Assembly: GCA_963773625.1 (NCBI GenBank)
Contig: CAVZCJ010000019.1
Span: forward strand, 1 to 64,000
DNA: 64,000 bases
Origin: DATARH01 sp963773625
GTDB taxonomy: Bacteria; Pseudomonadota; Alphaproteobacteria; ATCC43930; CGMCC-115725
Direction: 5' to 3'
This document shows positions 9,464 to 18,600 of this stretch, in pieces. The notes under the pieces are model-generated. The model was not told where the DNA came from. It searched no databases and worked only from the letters and a program-made list of their open reading frames with translations. Both the position numbers and the translations under genes were made by a program. Within the stretch, counting starts at the first letter, position 1; every line of letters starts with the position of its first letter.

Positions 9464-9509
9464 GCTACTGGCCATCAAGGTGAGCGGCTGCCACCTGGTT
9501 CTGGTGATT
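9464..9509 (-). promoter_or_regulatory. 46-bp regulatory element, copy E
   Basis: Matches AATCACC-N7-GGTGA-N8-CACC-N12-AGC except that the second box reads GGTGG. Oriented toward the LUD remnant; its AGC end is about 78 bases before the GTG. Confidence 0.7.
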
Positions 9510-9729
9510 TTGCGAGCCAGTAGCCGTGACCGTCAGACATGGGTGGGCGGCTATAGCCAGCGTGATGTGACCTAACGACCATCCCGGACGACCATCCCTG
9601 CACCCGATGATTAGCAGCTACAGGTAGGCGGCGTACCGAAGGACGGCGAACAGGGCGCCGCGGCGGGCCGGAACCAGCATATTCACGTCTGTCCGTGGTC
9701 GACCGGTTCTGCAGTGCTCCGGTCGCGCG

Positions 9730-9775
9730 AATCACCGTGATCCGGTGATGCTTCCTCACCTGCTTGCCGGCAAGC
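9730..9775 (+). promoter_or_regulatory. 46-bp regulatory element, copy A
   Basis: Perfect match to AATCACC-N7-GGTGA-N8-CACC-N12-AGC. The first two boxes form the dyad ATCACCG-TGATC-CGGTGAT at 9731-9749. It points at the esterase/aldo-keto reductase fusion, whose GTG is at 9881. Confidence 0.75.
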
Positions 9776-9880
9776 CTGGCAGTGGCCCGCCTCCCGGCAG
9801 GGAAATCTCAGCGGCGGATGGACATGGCGAGCTGGCCTGGGTGCGCTGCCAAATCAACCCCAACCGAAGGGAGATCCTCT

Positions 9881-10891
9881 GTGAGCGCCGAGCAGCGAGA
9901 GAACCTCGAAGCAGTCCTGCGACAGTCAGCCTTCCCCGTCGGCAGCGACGTCAGCGAGCGGCGGCGGCTACTCCGAGAGCTGACATCGGCGCAGCCGCTG
10001 CCCGCCGATGTGACCGTGACCGCGGCCGACGTGAGGTCAACCTTCCCGCTCGGCCGCATGCAGGTCCGGCGGTCGGGGTACGGTGCGATGCAACTCGCCG
10101 GCCCCTTCGCCTTCGGGACGCCACCCGACCAGGCCTCGGCCATCGGCGTGCTCCGGGCCGCGGTAGCCGCTGGAGTCGATCACATCGATACGGCCCAGTA
10201 CTACGGCCCTGGCGTCGTCAACGACCTGATCCGCGAAGCGCTCTACCCCTACCCCGACGGGCTGGCGATCGTCAGCAAGGTCGCGGTCCGGCGAGACGAC
10301 AGCGGTGCCGTCCTCCCGTTCGACGATCCGGACCAGCTGCGCGAGGGCATCGAAGACAACCTGCGCACCTTGCGGGTCGGCCAGCTGGCAGCGGTTAACC
10401 TCCGGCTACCCGGCGACGGGCGTGTCGGCGCACGCTTTGATGACCAGCTGGCCGCGATGGTAGCGGCCCGCGACGAGGGCCTCATCGCCGGGATAGGCCT
10501 GAGTAATGTCAGCCTCGAACAGCTGCGGCACGCCGTGGCGGGGACCGGCATCGTCTGCGTGCAGAACCTGTTCCACCTGGCCGACCGCCACGGGGCCCCT
10601 GTTCTCGAGGAGTGCCTCAGCCGTGGTATCGCGTTCGTGCCGTTCTGCCCGCTCGGCTGGCCGCGCGGGCAGGACAACCCCGTCCTCACCAGCCCGGTGG
10701 TCATTCAGGCAGCCGCCCGCCTCGGGATCACCCCGGCGCAGGTCGCCCTCCAGTGGCTGCTGCACCTGGCCCCCAACGTGCTGCTCATCCCCGGGACCGG
10801 CTCCGTCGCCCACCTGCGGGAGAACCTGGCCGCCGAGGACGTCACCCTCGATCACGAGGCGCTGCGCGAACTAGACGGCGTTAGCGCCTGA
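9881..10891 (+). CDS. aldo/keto reductase with an esterase-like N-terminus
   Basis: 336 residues. From about residue 52 (FPLGRMQVRRSGYGAMQLAG) it is an aldo/keto reductase: the Asp and Tyr fall in DHIDTAQYYGP, the Lys in IVSKVAVRR, and GTGSVAHLREN is the nucleotide-binding segment. The usual His position is replaced (VNLRLPG), as in a known AKR subgroup. The first 50 residues (EQRENLEAVLRQSAFPVGSD, then LLRELTSAQPLP) instead resemble the start of fold-3 alpha/beta hydrolases. This looks like a deletion fusion that keeps an upstream start and promoter. The GTG is preceded by AAGGGAGA. Confidence 0.8.
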   Translation: MSAEQRENLEAVLRQSAFPVGSDVSERRRLLRELTSAQPLPADVTVTAADVRSTFPLGRMQVRRSGYGAMQLAGPFAFGTPPDQASAIGVLRAAVAAGVDHIDTAQYYGPGVVNDLIREALYPYPDGLAIVSKVAVRRDDSGAVLPFDDPDQLREGIEDNLRTLRVGQLAAVNLRLPGDGRVGARFDDQLAAMVAARDEGLIAGIGLSNVSLEQLRHAVAGTGIVCVQNLFHLADRHGAPVLEECLSRGIAFVPFCPLGWPRGQDNPVLTSPVVIQAAARLGITPAQVALQWLLHLAPNVLLIPGTGSVAHLRENLAAEDVTLDHEALRELDGVSA

Positions 10892-10943
10892 CGCGATGGA
10901 CGCCCGGCGCGCGAGCAGCACCACGACCCGGAGCCGACGCGAT

Positions 10944-12449
10944 ATGACCACTGCGGATGTTCCCGCCCTTTCTTACTCCTCGGTACCGGGGCGGTGGGTG
11001 CTGGCGATCACCGTGCTCGGTTCGGGGATCGCGGCGCTGGACGCTACGGTCGTCAACATCGCCCTGCCGGCCATCGGGCGCGATTTTCACACGGGCATCG
11101 CTGGCCTGCAGTGGGTGATGACCAGCTACATCCTGACGCTTGCCGCGTTCCTGCTGATCGGCGGTTCGCTCGGGGACCGGTTCGGCAGGCGGAAGGTGTA
11201 CCTGATCGGCATCGTATGGTTCGCCCTGGCCTCGGCGGCCTGCGGGTTCGCCCCCAGCGTGGTTTTCCTCATCATCACCAGGGTGCTTCAGGGCATCGGC
11301 GCGGCGCTGCTCACGCCGGGAAGCCTGGCGATCCTGGAAGCGTCGTTCACGCCCGCCGACCGGGCCCGGGCGATCGGGGCCTGGTCGGGCCTCGGCGGTG
11401 TTGCCATCGCCGCCGGACCGCTGATCGGCGGTTACCTGATCTCGGCCGCGTCCTGGCGGTGGATCTTCTTCATCAACGTCCCGATCGCGGCCGTGGTTGT
11501 CGCGCTAGGCGCACGACATATCCCGGAGTCGCGTGACCCGAGCGTGACCGGCCGGCTCGATTACGCGGGGGCGCTGGCCGCGGTGGTGTTCCTGTCCGGC
11601 ATCACGTTCGCGTTCATCGAGGCGCCCACGCTCGGCTGGGGGTCGCCGACCGTGCTCACGATGGCGTCGCTGGGCGCGGCCGGGCTGGTCTCCTTTCTGG
11701 TTCGTGAGCACCGGGCGGCCGCGCCGATGCTGCCGCTCTCGATCTTCCGGGAGCGGCAGTTCGCGGCGGCCAGCGCCGTGACGTTCATCGTGTACGGGGC
11801 CCTGACGGGAGCGACCTTCCTGCTTCCGCTGGTGCTGCAGGTCGTGTCAGGCTATTCGCCGCTCGCCTCTGGTCTCGCGCTGGTGCCGCTGACGGTCATC
11901 ATGCTCGCGCTGTCGGCCCGCTCTGGGCAGCTTGCGGCCAACATCGGGCCGCGCCTGCAGCTGAGCGTCGGGCCGGTCATAGCCGGCGCGGGCCTGGCCA
12001 TGCTCACGTTCAGCACGTCCGGGTCGAGCTATGTGGCCGACGTGCTGCCTGCGGTCGTCATCTTCGGGGTCGGGATGGCGATCACGGTGGCGCCGCTCAC
12101 TGCGACCGCGATGGGCTCGGCGCCCGCCCAGCACGCAGGCATCGCTTCGGCGGTCAATAATGATCTGGCCCGTTTCGGTGGCCTGCTGGCGGTCGCCATA
12201 CTGCCGGCGCTGGCCGGCATCACCGGCCAGGCCTACCTGCACCCGGACGCGCTCGCCGCCGGTTTCAGGATCGCGGTGCTCATCTCGGGCGCGTTGTGTG
12301 CCGCAGGCGGGCTGCTCGCTGCGGTTACGATCTCCAACCCCCGCAAGAGCCCCCAGTCGACTGAGGCGTCCGCGCCCGGGAACTACATGCACTGCGGCCT
12401 CGAGGCGCCGCCACTGACAACCGGTCCTGCTACCGCAGCACGCGGTTAA
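10944..12449 (+). CDS. MFS drug exporter, DHA2 (14-TM) type
   Basis: About 500 residues with the pattern of a 14-helix EmrB/QacA permease. LDATVVNIALPAI is in TM1, the motif-A loop is GGSLGDRFGRRKVY, motif C is GGVAIAAGPLIGG, and the WRWIFFINVPI junction comes before TM7. It should export a lipophilic or toxic small molecule by proton antiport. The ATG at 10944 has GGAG twelve bases upstream; an ATG at 10896 is also possible. It starts 50 bases after the aldo/keto reductase and may share its promoter. Confidence 0.9.
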   Translation: MTTADVPALSYSSVPGRWVLAITVLGSGIAALDATVVNIALPAIGRDFHTGIAGLQWVMTSYILTLAAFLLIGGSLGDRFGRRKVYLIGIVWFALASAACGFAPSVVFLIITRVLQGIGAALLTPGSLAILEASFTPADRARAIGAWSGLGGVAIAAGPLIGGYLISAASWRWIFFINVPIAAVVVALGARHIPESRDPSVTGRLDYAGALAAVVFLSGITFAFIEAPTLGWGSPTVLTMASLGAAGLVSFLVREHRAAAPMLPLSIFRERQFAAASAVTFIVYGALTGATFLLPLVLQVVSGYSPLASGLALVPLTVIMLALSARSGQLAANIGPRLQLSVGPVIAGAGLAMLTFSTSGSSYVADVLPAVVIFGVGMAITVAPLTATAMGSAPAQHAGIASAVNNDLARFGGLLAVAILPALAGITGQAYLHPDALAAGFRIAVLISGALCAAGGLLAAVTISNPRKSPQSTEASAPGNYMHCGLEAPPLTTGPATAARG

Positions 12450-12496
12450 CGTTCAGCCGGGTGTCCCGGTGCCTGCTCGAGGATGTCCCGGCTGCG

Positions 12497-13243
12497 TCAT
12501 GACGCACGGGTTTGAGTCTGGGAGCACAGGCTGGCCAGCCGCGGGATCAGCGTCGTCGCCGTGGCGCCGAGGATAGCCGTTCGCTCGCTGTCGGTGAGTT
12601 CCGGGCTGGCCTCGATGCGCTGACGGCAGGAGACGGCGAGGTCAGATTGGCGGCGATGACCTGGGCCAGGGTGTCGTCGTCGGCCACCGCGTCGCCGGGG
12701 GGCAGCTCTCCCGCGATGAACGGCGCGAAGATCCGGTTGCCGCCGATGGCGTGGCCCAGCTTGACGGCTTCCAGCATGCGGCGGGCGTCGCGGCCGGTCC
12801 CGAGATAGTTAGGGTCGATGATCGGGGCGTCGCCGGGATCCCGGCTGGCCAGCTTCAGCGTTCCTGTCGACTCGGGCTGGACGAGAGCGGCCATCACCAC
12901 GATCGCCCCTCCGGTAGGACTGAGGGACCCGGGCATCTGGTGCGTCGCGTTGACGTGCAGGTCCAGCTCGTCGCCGGCGGCCTCTCGGGATGCCGTCCAC
13001 AGCTGGGATCCGACCGCGGGGGTCATCTCCAGGTAGCCGGGAGCCAGCGCGTAGGCCTGGTGGTAACCCGGCTGGTCCTGTAGCCGCCGGCCGACGGGCA
13101 GGTCAGCGACGACTCCGATGCCCAGCGCGGCCAGCTCATCGGCCGGGCCGACGCCGGAGCGCAGCAGGATGGCGGGGCTGCCGTAGGTGCCGCCGGACAG
13201 GATCACCTCACGGCCCCGGTGCGGTCTCGGTCAGGTCAGACAT
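12497..13243 (-). pseudogene. GMC oxidoreductase remnant fused to an amidohydrolase tail
   Basis: The ATG at 13243 has AGGAGATTGCC upstream. Nine residues later (SDLTETAP) the text jumps to GREVILSGGTYGSPAILL, the middle of a GMC FAD oxidoreductase, so the N-terminal FAD-binding half is deleted. GMC-like sequence runs to about 12650 but lacks the C-terminal active-site region. In another frame from about 12640 to the TGA at 12497 the peptide reads RQRIEASPELTDSERTAILG and TLIPRLA, like the tail of a metal-dependent amidohydrolase. Three genes' pieces are joined. It is not functional as read. Confidence 0.6.
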
Positions 13244-13287
13244 GGCAATCTCCTGTGTTGCGGGTGGTCGAGCCTGGTCGCTTTGCG

Positions 13288-13485
13288 TCAGTTGGCGAGC
13301 GTGCCGTCGAAGTCGATGGTCAGGTGCGTCCCGTCGCAGAACGGCTTGTCGCCGGACTGGCCGCATCGGCACAGGGACATCTGGTCCGCGTGCGGGATTT
13401 CCCGGCCGTCGACATCGGTCAGCAGCACAGGCCCGGATACCAGGTAGGGGCCGTCCTCGGTGGAGATGATCATGACGTCGGGCAT
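13288..13485 (-). CDS. CDGSH iron-sulfur domain protein
   Basis: 65-residue protein with the CDGSH ligand set: Cys39, Cys41, Cys50 and His54 in CRCGQSGDKPFCDGTH. Such domains bind a redox-active, labile 2Fe-2S cluster with three Cys and one His. The ATG at 13485 lies 15 bases beyond the stop of the molybdenum hydroxylase gene on the same strand, so the two are probably co-transcribed and may share an electron-transfer role. Confidence 0.85.
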   Translation of the reverse strand: MPDVMIISTEDGPYLVSGPVLLTDVDGREIPHADQMSLCRCGQSGDKPFCDGTHLTIDFDGTLAN

Positions 13486-13500
13486 CGGAGGTGTCCCTTC

Positions 13501-16066
13501 TCAGAAGACCCTGATGGTCTTGGTGATGGGAAGCCGGCGGATCCGGGTTCCGGTGAGGGCGGCGATGGCGCTGGTCAGGGCGGGCGCGGCGGTGGGGACG
13601 CTGACCTCGCCGACTCCGGTCGGCGGCTCGCCCGACTCGATCAACAGCACGTCGATCTGCGGCACCGATTGCATCCGCATGACCGGGTAACGGTCGAAGT
13701 TCTGGGTGATGATCTGGCCGCCGTCGCCAAGTACGACCTCGCCCCAGGCGGCGGCGCTCAGCGCGTAGATGAGACCGCCTTCGACCTGGGCGCGGACCAG
13801 GTCCGGGTTGACGATGATGCCGCAGTCCAGCGCGAAGGTGATCCGCTCGATGTGGATCCGGTTGCGCTTATCGAGGGATATCTCGGTGACCTGGGCGCTG
13901 TGGCTGTCGAGGAAGCTGCTGGCGGCGATGCCGCGGGCGCGGCCTTCGGGCAGCGGGGTTCCCCAGCCGCCCCGCTCAGCCGCCAGTTCCATTGCGCGTA
14001 GGGTGCGCGGGTTGTCGGCCAGCAGGTCGCGTCGCAGGTCCACGGGGTCGCGTCCGGCGGCGATAGCCAGCTCGTCGATCGCTGACTCACGTCCGAATTC
14101 GGTGTGGGAGTTGGCCACCGACCGCCACACCATGATGGGCACGCCGGTCTGGACGTTGGTTGTCTCCAGCTTGAAGTTGGGCAGTGCGTACGGGCCGTTG
14201 ATAGCACCGCTTGTCGTCATGTAATCGACGCCGTTCTTGAACAGGAAGTCGGCCACGAACGGCAGGTTCGGCGAGGTGGGCTCGGCGGCGACCTGCTGGT
14301 GGAACGCGGTCAGCCGGCCATGGGCGTCGGCGCCTGCCCGGACCCGGTGAACGGCCATCGCCCGGTACCGGCCGGACTTTAGTTCCTCCTCGCGCAACGA
14401 CTGGAGCTTGACCGGGTACTTCCAGCCCAGCGCCCGCGCGACCTGCACGGCCTCGCTCGTCGGGTCGTGCCCGGAGGTGCTGTGCAGGCCGAACGACCCG
14501 CCGGCGTACGGGACGTGCACCCGGACCCGGTCCTCGCCGATTCCGGCCGCCGCAGAGGCCGCCATCCGGACGTAGGTGGGGCCCTCGGTGCTGGCCCAGA
14601 CCTCCAGGATGCCGTCATCAACCATCCGGCACGCGGCGTTGTTCGGCTCCATCGGGGCATGCGCGAGGTAGGGCAGCTCATAGGTCGCGTCCACGACGTG
14701 GGCCGCGTCCGCCATCGCGGCCGCGACGTCGCCGTCCTCCCGGGCCGGCACAGCCTGCTCGCCGGACTCAACCAGCCGCCGGTGCTCGGCCAGCAGTTCC
14801 TCCGAGCTACGCCGCTCGGCGTTCTGCTCGTCCCAATCCACCCGCAGCGCACGCAGGCCCCGCTGCGCGTCATCGAACGTCTCGCCGACCACGGCGATGC
14901 CCTCCTCGATCGGGACCACCGCGGTGACGCCGGGCTGGGCCAGCGCCGCGCTGTCATCGACCGCGGCCGGCCTGGCGCCGAACTTGGGGGGATGTAGCAC
15001 CACCGCGGTCAGCATCCCGGGCAGGGTGACGTCAATGGTGAACCGCGTCGTGCCGAGGATTTTCCCCGGAGAGTCGACCCGGAGCCTGCCCTCGCGCCCG
15101 ATCAGCTGGTACTGGCCCGGATCCTTCGGCTGCACGCCGTCGGGGACCGGCAACTGCGCGGCCCGGACGGCCAGTTCCCCGAACCCCGCCCGCTTCCCGC
15201 CGCGATGACTCACCACACCCGAGGAGATCTCGACCTCCTCCGCTGGCACCCCCCACGCCTCGGCCGCCGACGCCACCAGCCGCGCCCGCGCCTGGGCCGC
15301 GGCCAGCCGGTAGCGGGCCCAGAAACCTACGGTCGAGGTGGACGCCCCGCTCAGCTGGATAAACCCGCCCCCCGCCGGAGTCCCGTACACATCCCCCCCC
15401 GGGCCTGGTCCCGTTCGCCGCGTTGACCACCCGGACCGAGGCCGAATCCGCATCCAGTTCCTCCGCCACGATCGTCGCCAGCCCGGTGTGGGCCCCCTGG
15501 CCCATCTCGATCTGGTTCGAGTAGGCGATAACGGTCCCGTCCTGATGGATACGGATATAGGGATGAACCGGATCGGCCAGCTCCTCCTCCGTCAGCGGCT
15601 GCATCTCCAGCTCCGGGACCACCGGTACGCGCTCCGGGACACGGCCCGCGGCCAGAGCCCCCGCCGCCTGGCCGATCGCGTCCCGGATGCGCGGGTAGGT
15701 GCCGCAGCGGCACAGGTTCCCGTTCATCCAGCTGGCGATCGCCGCGTCATCTGGTGACCGGTTAGCCTCCAGAAGCGCGACCGCGGCCAGGGTCTGCCCA
15801 GGCTGGCAGTACCCACACTGGACCACGTTGCCCCGGTACCACGACTCCCGGACCGCGTCGACGACTAGGCCCGAAGCACCTTCCACGGTGGTGATCGCCT
15901 TCTCAATGGCCTGCCCGGCCGGTGTCTGGCACGACTTGGTGTTGCGCCCGTCGATCAGCACCGTGCACGCCGCGCAGTACCCGATCCCGCAGCCGTACTT
16001 CGGCCCGCGCAGTCCCAGCACGTCCCGCAGCACCCACAACAGACCGAAGCACCACCGTCCGTTCGG
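13501..16066 (-). CDS. molybdenum hydroxylase: 2Fe-2S domain fused to Mo-binding subunit, broken
   Basis: Xanthine-dehydrogenase family, closest in layout to isoquinoline 1-oxidoreductase (IorA plus IorB). The 2Fe-2S part has KYGCGIGYCAAC, QCGYCQPGQ and NLCRCGTYPRI. The Mo part follows in the same frame via VHPYIRIHQDGTV and SNQIEMGQGAHTG, then PMEPNNA, YAGGSFGLH and a late GVGEVSVPTAAPA. Two defects are visible. A frameshift falls in a run of eight G (plus-strand C, about 15393-15400). The first 20 residues before LLWVLRDVLGL are missing, replaced by hairpin sequence at 16051-16103. No FAD subunit is nearby. Substrate unknown. Confidence 0.75.
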
Positions 16067-16103
16067 GATAATTGAATTGTTTTTTCCCCGAACGGGCGGT
16101 GGT
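16051..16103. repeat. 17-bp near-perfect inverted repeat at the broken 5' end of the hydroxylase
   Basis: The arm ACCACCGTCCGTTCGGG (16051-16067) pairs with CCCGAACGGGCGGTGGT (16087-16103) with one mismatch. The 19-base AT-rich loop contains six T. A further GAAGC/GCTTC pairing flanks it. It sits exactly where hydroxylase homology begins, so it may mark a rearrangement end or a small element. Confidence 0.6.
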
Positions 16104-16206
16104 TTCGCTTCCTCGTCAGCCGCTACCGGCTCAGGTCGGGCGGGAAGACGTCGTTGTTGGTCACCGGGGCGCTTCCGAGGCATGCTGCCGTCGGCAATCG
16201 AGGCGC

Positions 16207-16983
16207 TCAGGGTGTAGCCAGTGGTCCGGGAGTCGGGTTCCCCAGGACGCCGGCCGGCAGTTGCTCGGCGACGGCGGGGAAGCGCGCCAGCATCGATACA
16301 CACCCGGTTGCGGAGACGTACAGCAGGTCGTTGGCGCCTGCGTCGACGACGACCCAGCCGCCCCGGTAAGCCACCACGTCATAGGGGTCGGAGTCGTAGG
16401 GCGTCTCACCGGGGATTGTGCCGAGGCTGGACGCTGACTGCGGATGAGCGGCCGCGAAAGCGGCAATGTTGACCACCCTGGTCTTCCCGCCCGACAGCAG
16501 CCTGAGTGTACCGAAGGCCGATGCAAACGGTTTGGGCAGCAGATTATTACTGCCGTCCTTATTCACCAGGAAATCATCGATCGTCACGGCTTCCTGCCCG
16601 TGCCCGTAGGCGATCCCGGATGGGCCGGTGACCTCTTGTATATTTTCTTCGATCACCGAGGGAAGCTTGCTTAGTACCGGGATGATCTGGCCGTGGGAGG
16701 AAATTTTGAAGATAGCTCCCGTCTGGCCGGTACAGTATTGTGTCGTTCCTGCTGTCTCGGTGGACGGGCCGGTTGCGCAGTTAGACGCGCCGATCGGACC
16801 GCCTGTGCCGGCCTCCGTCACGACTAGGCCTGCCCCCGTTATCACGAGGTGCCTGGGTGCGTTGAGCCCGCCCTGTACCACCGTTTCGGCGATACCCGCC
16901 GGTGTGGCCCTGGCTACGGCCGGAACGGCTGCGGTGCCCGCCAGGGATGCCGCTAGCACTGCCGTCGCTATTCGCCGCATCAT
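16207..16983 (-). CDS. secreted ScyD/ScyE-type beta-propeller protein, C-terminally short
   Basis: Signal peptide MMRRIATAVLAASLAGTAAV ending near AVARA, then a propeller-like sequence (APRHLVITGAGLVVTEAGTG, GAIFKISSHGQI, GPSGIAYGHG, YDVVAYRGGWVVVDAGANDLL). Relatives usually run to 350-400 residues; this one stops at 258, just as the last blades should begin. AAAGGAACC precedes the ATG at 16983. It is probably exported; function in actinomycetes is not established. The 3' end meets the disrupted hydroxylase start. Confidence 0.65.
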   Translation of the reverse strand: MMRRIATAVLAASLAGTAAVPAVARATPAGIAETVVQGGLNAPRHLVITGAGLVVTEAGTGGPIGASNCATGPSTETAGTTQYCTGQTGAIFKISSHGQIIPVLSKLPSVIEENIQEVTGPSGIAYGHGQEAVTIDDFLVNKDGSNNLLPKPFASAFGTLRLLSGGKTRVVNIAAFAAAHPQSASSLGTIPGETPYDSDPYDVVAYRGGWVVVDAGANDLLYVSATGCVSMLARFPAVAEQLPAGVLGNPTPGPLATP

Positions 16984-17049
16984 GGTTCCTTTCGCTCGTG
17001 ATTTACTCGCCGTGAACTGCCGTGCGACCGCGCATCTGACCGACCCCGC

Positions 17050-17159
17050 GCCCGCCCCCCCCGCGAACGTTGACGGTCGAGTGCACGAATGGGAACGCCG
17101 CGTTCTCCGGCGTAACCAGATGGTCAGGCGAGCGGGTCGCGGACGGAGGCGCTGGTCAT
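17050..17159 (-). pseudogene. isochorismatase-like hydrolase, internally deleted copy
   Basis: From the ATG at 17159 (with GAAGGAG upstream) it reads MTSASVRDPLA and, after a one-base shift, DHLVTPENAAF. It then jumps to VHSTVNV, skipping about 40 residues present in the intact homologue at 17902. The rest is lost. The orientation is opposite to the intact gene, and element D (17201-17246) points at this start. Confidence 0.7.
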
Positions 17160-17200
17160 GAGAGCGGCTCCTTCTCGTCAGGGGTTCGGATGGGCCTGAA

Positions 17201-17246
17201 GCTAGTGGCCGTAAGGGTGACCGGCTGTCATCGGATTCCGGTGATT
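17201..17246 (-). promoter_or_regulatory. 46-bp regulatory element, copy D
   Basis: AATCACC-N7-GATGA-N8-CACC-N12-AGC; the second box differs by one base. It points at the deleted isochorismatase copy, whose ATG lies about 40 bases beyond. Confidence 0.7.
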
Positions 17247-17544
17247 TGTGTTCCGGTATGCGCCAGCGGTTCTCGAGGAGGTCAAATCCGAGCGCCTCGA
17301 TCTCAGCCGGGACGCCGTCCAGTGCCGACGGGTCACCCCCCAGCGGCGTGCAGCAGGCTCCCGCGGCGAGAGCCTGTGCTGCGGGTCCACCCAAGCTCCG
17401 CGATCTCGGTGGGTGACTTGGTGTGGATGTGAAGCAGGGTTTCCTGAGGAGGCCTGCCTCGGAAGCGCTACGGCGCGGCTCCGGAATTCGCTGCGATGCC
17501 GGGGACACGGAGATCGATCCAGTCGTTCGTTGTCCGGTCCGGCG
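17247..17544. other. stretch without a supportable gene
   Basis: A minus-strand frame here contains a protein-like phrase (PLGGDPSALDGVPAEIEALG) but no start, no family match I recognise, and it runs into element D. It may be a remnant of a lost gene. Confidence 0.3.
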
Positions 17545-17590
17545 AATCACCGGGATCCGGTGACACCTTCACGCCGGTGGCGTGTCGAGC
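17545..17590 (+). promoter_or_regulatory. 46-bp regulatory element, copy B
   Basis: AATCACC-N7-GGTGA, then CGCC in place of CACC, then AGC at the fixed distance. It points toward the truncated reading frame at 17774. Confidence 0.65.
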
Positions 17591-17773
17591 GAGCGGCTCG
17601 GCGGAGAGCGCACACGACAGCCGCGCGAGAGTCGTTACGAGGGCTTAAGGACACACCTCCCGTTCGGGAATTCGATTTCATCCCTAACGAGAGGTGGCGC
17701 CAGCCGCGGGCACAGCAGCGTCACCGCTCCGGCGGGAAAATCCTGGTCCGGTCACCAAAGAAGGAGGCCGGGA

Positions 17774-17836
17774 TGTTCCGCAGGCTCAAGAACCCACCGC
17801 CCGCGGGACCGGCCCGAATCACCGAAACTAGGTGAC
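17774..17836 (+). pseudogene. truncated start of an unknown gene
   Basis: A strong AAGGAGGCCGGG directly precedes an ATG. The 20-residue frame (MFRRLKNPPPAGPARITETR) ends inside element F, whose sequence supplies the last codons and the TGA. It looks like a gene cut off when element F and the isochorismatase were joined behind it. Confidence 0.4.
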
Positions 17837-17862
17837 GGCCGCTCACCGTGATGGTCATTAGC
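17817..17862 (+). promoter_or_regulatory. 46-bp regulatory element, copy F
   Basis: Full match to AATCACC-N7-GGTGA-N8-CACC-N12-AGC; the AGC end is 40 bases before the isochorismatase ATG at 17902. Between the boxes it shares extra bases with copies D and E, for example GCCGSTCACC and the closing TAGC. Confidence 0.75.
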
Positions 17863-17901
17863 GTGTGGCGCACCCGATCCTGCTAAGAGAGGTGCCCTCC
17901 C

Positions 17902-18513
17902 ATGACCAGTGCCCCGATCCGCGACCCGCTCGCCGACCACCTCATCACCCCTCAGAACGCGGCGTTCCTGTTCATCGACTACCAGCCCTCACAGCTGGCG
18001 ACGATCCGCTCGATGGATCCCGCGCTCTTGCTCAAGAACGCCGTGTCGACGGTCAAGACCATTAAGACCTTCGGGGTCCCGGTCGTGCACTCGACCGTCA
18101 ACGTCGCCGCCGGCCAGGGACCAACGCTGCCCGAGTTGGGCGAACTGCTAGCAGACGACAAGCCGCTTGACCGGACCACGGTCAACTCCTGGGAGGACAT
18201 CGAATTCCTCGAGGCCGTCCGCGCGACCGGGCGCAGGAAGCTCATCCTCTGCGCCCTGTGGACCGAAGTCTGCATGGCCTTTACGGCCCTCGACGCGTTG
18301 CACGACGGGTACGACGTTTACCCCGTCGTCGACGCGATTGCCGGCACCTCGCCCGAGGCCCATCGCGCCGGCCTTGACCGGGTGATCCAGGCTGGCGGGC
18401 AGCCGATCAGCTGGGTCTCGCTCGCCTGCGAACTGCAGCGCGACTGGGGCCGCCAGGAGACGGTCCCGGCTGTCGTCGAGATCGTCCTCAACGACCGCCT
18501 GCTGAAGGAGTAG
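17902..18513 (+). CDS. isochorismatase-family cysteine hydrolase (YcaC-like)
   Basis: 203 residues. The likely triad is Asp26 (LFIDYQPSQ), Lys113 (RRKLILCALW) and Cys124 (WTEVCMAF), the arrangement of the isochorismatase superfamily. The extended N-terminus and WTEVC context resemble YcaC-type hydrolases rather than true isochorismatases. AGAGAGGTG precedes the ATG. Element F lies directly upstream and an inverted degraded copy is at 17050-17159. Substrate unknown. Confidence 0.85.
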   Translation: MTSAPIRDPLADHLITPQNAAFLFIDYQPSQLATIRSMDPALLLKNAVSTVKTIKTFGVPVVHSTVNVAAGQGPTLPELGELLADDKPLDRTTVNSWEDIEFLEAVRATGRRKLILCALWTEVCMAFTALDALHDGYDVYPVVDAIAGTSPEAHRAGLDRVIQAGGQPISWVSLACELQRDWGRQETVPAVVEIVLNDRLLKE

Positions 18514-18600
18514 CGGTTCGATCGACCGGCAGGGCGCTTCCACCACGCCCTTGGCGGCAAGCATAGATCCGTGCTGATCGCACGGTTAAAGGAGAACGGC

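Noticed and set aside
16444..17161. Plus-strand frames opposite the ScyD/ScyE-type gene
   Set aside because: The minus strand has a signal peptide, ribosome site and propeller motifs; the plus frames are antisense.
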